From the NCBI GenBank assembly GCA_934101605.1, contig CAKORS010000044.1, positions 1-6,598 of the forward strand: a DNA stretch of 6,598 nt, read 5' to 3'. This stretch comes from an uncultured Bacilli bacterium. GTDB lineage: Bacteria; Bacillota_I; Bacilli_A; RF39; UBA660. Shown here one piece after another: positions 1 to 4,184 of this stretch. Below the pieces are notes generated by a model, which saw nothing but the letters and a program-made list of their open reading frames with translations, was not told the origin of the DNA and ran no database searches. The stretch's first letter is position 1. The number at the start of each line of letters is the position of its first letter. A program made the translations under genes and the position numbers.

Positions 1-1014
1 TATCTTTTCTTCTCTAAAGTATTTTTCAAATATTTCTTTTGATGTTTTTAATATTTCTTCAGTATTATTTGTTGGAATATCTAGTTTCTTTTGATGCGAT
101 TTTCTCAGAAAATCACTTGTTTTTATATTTACCACTATAGTAGTTGCATATTTTTTTTGTTTTCTTAATCTCAAACCTGTCATTTCTGATAACATTATTA
201 AATTGTTATTTATTATTTCTTTATTGCTCGTATCAAAATTCAAAGTAAATTCATTTCCTATTCCTTTTTGTTCTACTTCTTTAGAATTTACATTGGAATT
301 ATCTATTCCATTTGCTTTATCTATCATTACTTGAGCTTGATTTTTAAAATATTTTCTTAAAGTTTTCTCATTATAATTTGCTAAATCTTGTATAGTTTTT
401 ATTCCTAATTCCTTTAATTTGGGATATGTTGCTCTTCCTATTCCAAATAATTCTTCTACTTTTAGTGGCCACATTTTTGTTTTAATTTCATGTTCATATA
501 AAGTATGAACTTTGTCTGGTTTTGAAAAATCACTAGCCATTTTGGCACAAAGTTTATTATTCGCTATTCCTATATTTACTGTGAATCCAAGTTCTTTTTT
601 TATTTTATCTTTTAATTTATGAGCAAATTCTAATTCATCTCCATATAAGTTTTTCACCTTACCATAATCCATATAGCATTCATCTATAGATGCTATTTCT
701 ATATCTGGTGTATATGTTTTTAAAAGTGAAAATAATTCATTTGATTTTTCACTATAAAATTTAAAAATTGGAGGATATACTTTTAAATCTTTGCATTTTA
801 ATCTAGCACTATATAAAGTATCCCCTGTTTTTATATTTAATTTTTTACAAAGGTTTGATTTAGCTAAAACTATACCTGTTCTTGATGCTTCATCTCCTCC
901 TATAACAGCATAAGTATTTCTTATATCTTTATCGTATCCATTTTTTAGTAAATATATTGCAGTCCATGATAAAAAGGCATTGTTTACATCTATATGCATA
1001 ACTATATTTTCCAT
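1..1014 (-). CDS. Y-family DNA polymerase (DinB/UmuC-like), 3' end cut by the window edge
   Basis: A translesion polymerase that copies past damaged template bases. The frame is open for 338 codons from the ATG at 1014 to position 1 with no stop, so the C-terminus is missing; family members are usually about 350-420 residues. Visible parts: N-terminal HIDVNNAF (residues 7-14) with catalytic Asp9; GGDEASRTGIVLAKS (39-53), the dNTP-contact segment; SIDE (109-112) with catalytic Asp111 and Glu112; GIANNKLCAKMASDFSKPDK (149-168); the helix-hairpin-helix thumb around LFGIGRATYPKLKELGI (189-205); and a little-finger domain from about 235 with KYATTIVVNIKTSDF. Phe14 aligns with the steric-gate residue. 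The N-terminus departs from DinB: Asn11 and Ala13 replace the usual Asp and Phe/Tyr. This matches a Firmicute subgroup I recall by its HIDVNxAFLSW and GIVLAKS motifs, so I give no dinB symbol. The start is backed by GAGGTGAT (1018-1025). Family call is secure, subtype less so. Confidence 0.93.
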   Translation of the reverse strand, partial: MENIVMHIDVNNAFLSWTAIYLLKNGYDKDIRNTYAVIGGDEASRTGIVLAKSNLCKKLNIKTGDTLYSARLKCKDLKVYPPIFKFYSEKSNELFSLLKTYTPDIEIASIDECYMDYGKVKNLYGDELEFAHKLKDKIKKELGFTVNIGIANNKLCAKMASDFSKPDKVHTLYEHEIKTKMWPLKVEELFGIGRATYPKLKELGIKTIQDLANYNEKTLRKYFKNQAQVMIDKANGIDNSNVNSKEVEQKGIGNEFTLNFDTSNKEIINNNLIMLSEMTGLRLRKQKKYATTIVVNIKTSDFLRKSHQKKLDIPTNNTEEILKTSKEIFEKYFREEKI

Positions 1015-1017
1015 TTT

Positions 1018-1060
1018 ATCACCTCAAATTTATTATAACACAAATGTTTGCTTTGAACAA
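1018..1060 (-). promoter_or_regulatory. Predicted sigma-A promoter and ribosome binding site of the Y-family polymerase gene
   Basis: Reading the minus strand: TTGTTC (-35, 1055-1060), a 17-nt spacer, and TATAAT (-10, 1032-1037) preceded by TG one base upstream (extended -10). GAGGTGAT (1018-1025) is a near-perfect anti-16S match just before the ATG. Transcription would start near 1025, at the first base of the Shine-Dalgarno, so the leader would be only about 11 nt. The promoter begins directly after the U-tract of the upstream terminator, so the polymerase is probably its own transcription unit. The start site is inferred, not seen. Confidence 0.55.
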
Positions 1061-1088
1061 AAGAAAAAAAGATCTGATTGATCTTTTT
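1061..1088 (-). terminator. Intrinsic terminator after the DUF2207 gene
   Basis: On the minus strand AAAAAGATC (1080-1088) pairs with GATCTTTTT (1066-1074) around the 5-nt loop AATCA. A run of seven T ends at 1064, followed by C and TT. The stem is AT-rich with only two G-C pairs, but the hairpin-plus-U geometry is right for an intrinsic terminator. The ascending arm shares bases with the TAA stop codon (1087-1089) of the DUF2207 gene. Confidence 0.75.
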
Positions 1089-2928
1089 AGAAACCGTGTC
1101 CTCCTCCGGATCCTCCACCACCAGAGAAACCTCCGCCACCTGAGAAGCCTCCACCAAAGCCTCCACCAGATGATGAATTAGACGATGCAATTGTGGAATT
1201 AGATACTGCTACTGCACGATTTATGCTTCTATTTAATGAAGTTACCATGTTATGTCTTATCATTGAGTTCATGAAATAATAATCTGTAAATGTCATGCCT
1301 TGATCTTCAAACTCTTGAATTTTTATTTTCATAGCTTTTTCTAGTTTATCTGCAACTCCTAAAACCATTGCATATACCATGTACTTTTCCCATAGTTTAA
1401 TCTCTGGTAATTCTTTTTCATCAAATCTTCCAAAATCTATTAGAAATTTTTTAAATGCCATCCATTTTTTATATTCTAAAGCACCTTCTTTGGTTCTTTT
1501 CTTTATTGTTATAATATAGATTCCTGCGATAAATGATAGGATAAGATTTACTGTAGTTAGAAGATTACTTGGATAGAATACAAATAATAAAATTTCTAAG
1601 ATTATAATAATTAATATTGGAACTAATTTATTTGTTTTTTCGAAGAAGTTATATGACTTTCCTAAAGTTTCTACTTCTTTTTTCCATTTATTAAAATGTT
1701 CTAAGAAGTCTTTTGCTGTTTCTTCTTTTTTGCCATATGATTTTATAGAATTCATACTAACTTTAGTTTTATCTCCTATATTATCAATTAAAAAATCTGC
1801 GATTAGTGTTTCTTCTTTTGTTAATTTATCTTTAAATTTATCATCTTTTATAAAGAATACATCTTTTTTATCAGCTGTTTCTTCAATTTTAAAATATTTT
1901 TTATTTATTATATTTAATATACTAGCGGAATATCCTCCAGTATTAGCTCTTTTCTTTAGTAAATATTCTAATATTTCTGGACCATAATCATTAGGAAATT
2001 CTCTATAATATTCCATATCAAAATCTAATTTGTATTCTTTATCATATTTAAAATATAAATAAATCATCATGCATATTAAGAATAAAGAATAAGCTATGTT
2101 TACTATATAACCTATTTTTTCTATAGTTCTTGCTTGTTCTCTTTCTTCATTTGCAATATTCGCAAGATTTGTCTCATACTTTATTATATTTTCTAAGGCA
2201 TCATCGTTACTTATTCTAGTTGATGATGAAACTAAATTTTTATCAAATGTCATTCTTGCATTTAATACTTCTCCTGGATTTATAAATGGTATTGTTGCCA
2301 CTAAAGATGAAGTATTATTGTTATCTTCTTTTTTTACATCACCGTATAAAGCTCCATGAGCCCATACTCTTAATGATGGGTCGGTTTTCGGCAAGTTTAT
2401 ACTTACTTTAACATTATATAAAACTTCTTCATATCCTTTAGGTATAAAGTTATAGAAAAGTTCTGCTACATCATTATGAACTATAATTATATTATTTAGT
2501 GTATAGCAGATTCCGTAACCTTTTGAACCACTAGAATTAGCATTATACATAGTTATTTTAGGACCAAGATTTGTTTCTTCAACTGTATATTTTAGTTCGT
2601 CGCCCTTGTATGCATAGTTTACTAGTTCAAATTCTTTTATCTTTTCTAGATTATCTGGATTAACATCATATACTTTTAAATTAGTTAAATTATCTGGAGA
2701 ATAGGTTTCATCTCCACCTTTATAATATATTTCTCTTACATAGCCATTAAAACTTCCCCTTTGGCTTATGTATTCACATACATCTAAATCTCCATTTTCT
2801 TTTACATTTGCTTCTATATTATATTTATTTATTGTGTAATCAACCTCTGTAATACTTTTTGCATTTAAAGTAACAGGAGTTATTAAACTTAATATTAGAA
2901 AAAATAATATTGTTTTTATTTTTTTCAT
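1087..2928 (-). CDS. DUF2207 (YciQ-like) membrane protein with glycine-rich C-terminal tail
   Basis: A 613-residue predicted envelope protein of unknown biochemical role. Order of parts: signal peptide about 1-23 (MKKIK, hydrophobic core, LNA|K as likely cleavage site); an extracytoplasmic DUF2207-type region about 28-235 containing the typical VDYTINKYNIEANVKENGDL start and FINPGE; a transmembrane helix about 273-293; a cytoplasmic stretch about 295-430, including GPEILEYLLKKRANTGGYSA and a winged-helix-like NIINKKYFKIEE; two close transmembrane helices about 435-453 and 457-475; a C-terminal block with WMAFKKFLIDFGRF and LPEIKLWEKYMVYAMVLGVAD (about 489-526); then an asparagine/serine linker and a tail of mostly Gly and Phe (588-613). 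The ATG follows GGAGGG with a short 3-4 nt gap. It lies 35 bp after lemA, a pairing common in Firmicutes, which suggests the two products work together. Family assignment is from recalled motifs. Confidence 0.88.
   Translation of the reverse strand: MKKIKTILFFLILSLITPVTLNAKSITEVDYTINKYNIEANVKENGDLDVCEYISQRGSFNGYVREIYYKGGDETYSPDNLTNLKVYDVNPDNLEKIKEFELVNYAYKGDELKYTVEETNLGPKITMYNANSSGSKGYGICYTLNNIIIVHNDVAELFYNFIPKGYEEVLYNVKVSINLPKTDPSLRVWAHGALYGDVKKEDNNNTSSLVATIPFINPGEVLNARMTFDKNLVSSSTRISNDDALENIIKYETNLANIANEEREQARTIEKIGYIVNIAYSLFLICMMIYLYFKYDKEYKLDFDMEYYREFPNDYGPEILEYLLKKRANTGGYSASILNIINKKYFKIEETADKKDVFFIKDDKFKDKLTKEETLIADFLIDNIGDKTKVSMNSIKSYGKKEETAKDFLEHFNKWKKEVETLGKSYNFFEKTNKLVPILIIIILEILLFVFYPSNLLTTVNLILSFIAGIYIITIKKRTKEGALEYKKWMAFKKFLIDFGRFDEKELPEIKLWEKYMVYAMVLGVADKLEKAMKIKIQEFEDQGMTFTDYYFMNSMIRHNMVTSLNRSINRAVAVSNSTIASSNSSSGGGFGGGFSGGGGFSGGGGSGGGHGF
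1090..1167 (-). repeat. Low-complexity Gly/Phe/Ser tail of the DUF2207 protein
   Basis: The last 26 codons (residues 588-613) encode 18 glycines broken by Phe and Ser, in a loose GGGF / GGGGFS / GGGGS pattern ending in HGF. The DNA is a degenerate run of GGN codons and is much richer in G+C than the surrounding gene. Similar tails occur on DUF2207 and TPM-domain membrane proteins; their function is not known to me. Confidence 0.85.
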
Positions 2929-2930
2929 AT

Positions 2931-2965
2931 ACCCTCCAAAAAAAGACCTACTTTTAGTAAGTCTT
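2931..2965 (-). terminator. Hairpin with U-tract between lemA and the DUF2207 gene; possible attenuator
   Basis: On the minus strand AAGACTTAC (2957-2965) pairs with GTAGGTCTT (2943-2951) as nine pairs including one G-U, around a 5-nt loop. It is followed by U's down to 2938. The U-tract directly abuts the GGAGGG Shine-Dalgarno (2932-2937) of the DUF2207 gene, and the ascending arm overlaps the lemA stop codon (2964-2966). This has the form of an intrinsic terminator, yet no convincing promoter is visible between it and the next gene. Partial read-through, giving more LemA than DUF2207 protein, is the simplest inference. A transcript-processing or stability hairpin is the alternative. Confidence 0.65.
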
Positions 2966-3515
2966 AAAAACTAACTTTTGGTACTTCTTTATCTTTTTCA
3001 GAAGCTTCAAAGAAAGCACCTTTTTGAAAGCTGAACATTCCTGCAATAATGTTAGATGGGAACATTTCAACTTTATTGTTGTAAGTTAAAACTGTATCAT
3101 TATAAAATTGTCTTGAAACAGAAATTTTATCTTCAGTATCTTTTAAATCATTTTGTAAACTTATAAAGTTTTCATTTGCTTTTAATTCAGGATAACTTTC
3201 TGATAAAGCAAATAATTTGTTTAAAGCTTGAGTCATTTCTCCAGCGGCTTTCATTTCTTCTTCTGGAGTTGATGCCGAAACATATGTATTTCTTGCTTTT
3301 ACAACATCTTCAAAAGTTGATTTTTCATGTTTTGCATAACCTTTAACTGTTTCTACTAAGTTTGGTATTAAGTCTGCCCTTCTTTTTAATTGAACCTCAA
3401 TTTGTGCCCATTGATCTTTCATTCTGTTTCTTAATCTTACTAATGTATTGTATGTTGAAATTAAAAACAATACTAGTAAAACTACGATTATGATTATAAT
3501 TATTAAAGCTGTCAT
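2964..3515 (-). CDS. lemA: LemA family membrane-anchored protein
   Basis: A 183-residue LemA family protein, the usual family length. Residues 1-20 form an Ile/Leu/Val-rich N-terminal membrane anchor; the rest is predicted to be an all-helical bundle. Family hallmarks visible: YNTLVRLRNRMKDQWAQIEV (22-41), KRRADLIPNLVETVKGYAKH (44-63), a central ALSESYPELKANENF (103-117), RQFYNDTVLTYNNKVEMFPSN (135-155, partly) and the C-terminal FEASEKDKEVPKVSF. The molecular function of LemA is not established; it often sits beside DUF2207 or TPM-domain genes, as here. The ATG is preceded by AAGGAGG (3523-3529) with a 7-nt gap, and a good sigma-A promoter lies directly upstream. It is the first gene of a probable two-gene unit. 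Confidence 0.95.
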   Translation of the reverse strand: MTALIIIIIIVVLLVLFLISTYNTLVRLRNRMKDQWAQIEVQLKRRADLIPNLVETVKGYAKHEKSTFEDVVKARNTYVSASTPEEEMKAAGEMTQALNKLFALSESYPELKANENFISLQNDLKDTEDKISVSRQFYNDTVLTYNNKVEMFPSNIIAGMFSFQKGAFFEASEKDKEVPKVSF

Positions 3516-3522
3516 TTATATT

Positions 3523-3566
3523 CCTCCTTATGATTTAAGTATATGATAAATATATTTTATTTTCAA
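3523..3566 (-). promoter_or_regulatory. Predicted sigma-A promoter and strong Shine-Dalgarno of lemA
   Basis: On the minus strand: TTGAAA (-35, 3561-3566), exactly 17 nt, then TATACT (-10, 3538-3543). Transcription would start near 3531, just ahead of AAGGAGG (3523-3529), giving a leader of roughly 16 nt. Box quality and spacing are both good. It lies back to back with the sspI promoter: only 4 bp separate the two -35 elements. Confidence 0.65.
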
Positions 3567-3570
3567 TAGT

Positions 3571-3612
3571 TTGTATTAAAATATTAAAATTTTACATAAT
3601 AATATTGGTGAT
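3571..3612 (+). promoter_or_regulatory. Predicted promoter (sigma-G-like) and ribosome binding site of sspI
   Basis: CATAATA (3595-3601) fits the forespore sigma-G -10 consensus CATWNTA exactly. GTATT (3573-3577), 17 nt upstream, resembles the -35 consensus GHATR except at its last base. Read as sigma-A, the same bases give TTGTAT-18-CATAAT, which is weaker. GGTGAT (3607-3612) is the likely ribosome binding site for the ATG at 3617. A caveat is that the start predicted from the -10 (near 3608) would fall inside that site, so the true leader may differ. The sigma-G assignment also rests on the known regulation of sspI in Bacillus. Confidence 0.5.
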
Positions 3613-3616
3613 AAAT

Positions 3617-3820
3617 ATGGATTTAAATATAAGAAGAAGTGTTATTAATAATATTAAGGATTCAGAAGAAGGAGACATTATTAAAATGGTTGATGAATCT
3701 GTTAATAGAAGTGATGAAATTTTACTTCCTGGTATGGGGGTTTTATTAGAGATAATATGGAAAAATTCTGATAATGAAAGAAAGAATATGCTTGCAAATG
3801 TAATAAAGCAGGGACTTTAA
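3617..3820 (+). CDS. sspI: Small acid-soluble spore protein SspI
   Basis: A 67-residue minor SASP, close to the size of Bacillus SspI (about 70 residues). The N-terminus MDLNIRRSVINNI matches the MDLNLRxAVI opening of the family, and the signature core LPGMGVLLEIIW (residues 37-48) corresponds to LPGLGVLFEVIW. SspI is packed into the spore core and made only in the forespore; its exact role is unclear and it is not one of the major DNA-coating alpha/beta SASPs. I chose ATG 3617 because it restores the family N-terminus and has GGTGAT six-seven bases upstream; a TTG at 3605 would add MVIN with no ribosome site. It is the only plus-strand gene, divergent from lemA and overlapping the Smr gene by 4 bp at their stops. 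It is the best evidence that the host makes endospores. Confidence 0.93.
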   Translation: MDLNIRRSVINNIKDSEEGDIIKMVDESVNRSDEILLPGMGVLLEIIWKNSDNERKNMLANVIKQGL

Positions 3821-3833
3821 TGTTCCTGCTTTA
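3804..3833. terminator. Shared hairpin at the convergent ends of sspI and the Smr gene
   Basis: AAAGCAGGGAC (3805-3815) and GTTCCTGCTTT (3822-3832), extended by a T-A pair at 3804/3833, form a 12-bp stem around the loop TTTAAT (3816-3821). In the plus-strand RNA all pairs form (one is G-U); in the minus-strand RNA there is one A-C mismatch. Both stop codons lie in the loop. The U-tracts after the stem are short (UUUAAUU on plus, UUUAUUA on minus), so it may be a weak two-way terminator or a stabilising 3' hairpin. Confidence 0.6.
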
Positions 3834-4095
3834 ATTCTACTATGGTAACACCTGGATTAAATATGTCTAGTTTATAGTCTTTTACTAATTTATTTTCTTT
3901 TAAAACTTTTTTTGTAGTATTTTTTAATGTTCCTGTTCCTTTGCCATGGATTATTAGTAAAAATTTGTTTTTTAATATATAATTTTCCTTAATAAAAACT
4001 TCTATTTTTATTTTAGCTCCTACTCTATCTTCTCCATGAATATCTATACTTGGTAAGTTTTTATATAATAAATAGTTATCTATTTCTCTATTCAT
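3817..4095 (-). CDS. Stand-alone Smr-domain protein
   Basis: A 92-residue protein that is almost entirely one Smr (small MutS-related) domain. Visible motifs: IDIHG (17-21), the variant of LDLHG that opens the domain; HGKGTG (50-55), the conserved turn that with His20 and His50 lies at the proposed nuclease site; and GVTIVEL (82-88), the closing strand. Smr domains of MutS2 and related proteins act as DNA or RNA endonucleases; whether this short form cuts nucleic acid, and which, cannot be told from sequence. There is no MutS ATPase part, so it is not a broken mutS2 fragment in view. The ATG has AGAAGGG (4104-4110) 8 nt upstream. It follows ppdK across a terminator and ends tail-to-tail with sspI, sharing the bases TTAA between the two stops. 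Confidence 0.9.
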   Translation of the reverse strand: MNREIDNYLLYKNLPSIDIHGEDRVGAKIKIEVFIKENYILKNKFLLIIHGKGTGTLKNTTKKVLKENKLVKDYKLDIFNPGVTIVELKQEH

Positions 4096-4116
4096 GATTT
4101 AATCCCTTCTTTTTTA

Positions 4117-4155
4117 TAAATAAAAAGTATGTTAACAAGATTGTAACATACTTTT
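4117..4155 (-). terminator. Intrinsic terminator of ppdK
   Basis: A perfect 12-bp inverted repeat: AAAAGTATGTTA (4123-4134) and TAACATACTTTT (4144-4155), with a 9-nt loop. On the minus strand the stem ends in TTTT followed by TATTTA, a U-rich tail, and it begins 15 bp after the ppdK stop codon (4171-4173). It separates ppdK from the downstream Smr gene. Confidence 0.8.
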
Positions 4156-4184
4156 ATTATATTTTAAAGATTATTTATTATTAA
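4156..4184 (-). promoter_or_regulatory. Possible promoter for the Smr gene overlapping the ppdK 3' end
   Basis: On the minus strand TATAAT (4156-4161) is a perfect -10, with TTAATA (4179-4184, 4 of 6 bases) 17 nt upstream inside the last ppdK codons. A transcript would begin near 4149, midway through the first arm of the ppdK terminator, and so could form only the inner half of that hairpin. In such AT-rich DNA a chance TATAAT is common, so this is tentative. Confidence 0.35.

Noticed and set aside
1037..1050. LexA/DinR-like box in the polymerase promoter spacer (minus strand CAAACATTTGTGTT)
   Set aside because: One half-site is close to the Gram-positive consensus (CGAAC N4 GTTCG) but the other is poor, about 9 of 14 bases overall. 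In AT-rich DNA that is not enough to claim SOS control.
1002..1190. Minus-strand 62-codon open frame spanning the DUF2207/polymerase junction
   Set aside because: It overlaps the glycine-rich tail in another frame, runs through the terminator and promoter, has no ribosome site and no recognisable product. It is a by-product of repetitive GGN codons.
1730..1987. Plus-strand 85-codon open frame inside the DUF2207 gene
   Set aside because: Antisense shadow of a well-supported gene; hydrophobic composition mirrors AT-rich complementary codons and there is no Shine-Dalgarno.
3605..3616. TTG at 3605 as the sspI start, adding four residues
   Set aside because: No ribosome binding site precedes it, it would bury GGTGAT inside the gene, and the SspI family starts at MDLN, which is ATG 3617.
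3516..3616. Possible small RNA or riboswitch in the lemA-sspI intergenic region
   Set aside because: The ~100 bp are fully used by two divergent promoters and ribosome sites, with no stable hairpin or known aptamer core visible.
4123..4155. Inverted repeat as a mobile-element end or operator
   Set aside because: Its position just after the ppdK stop and its U-rich 3' side fit a terminator; no transposase or target duplication is present.
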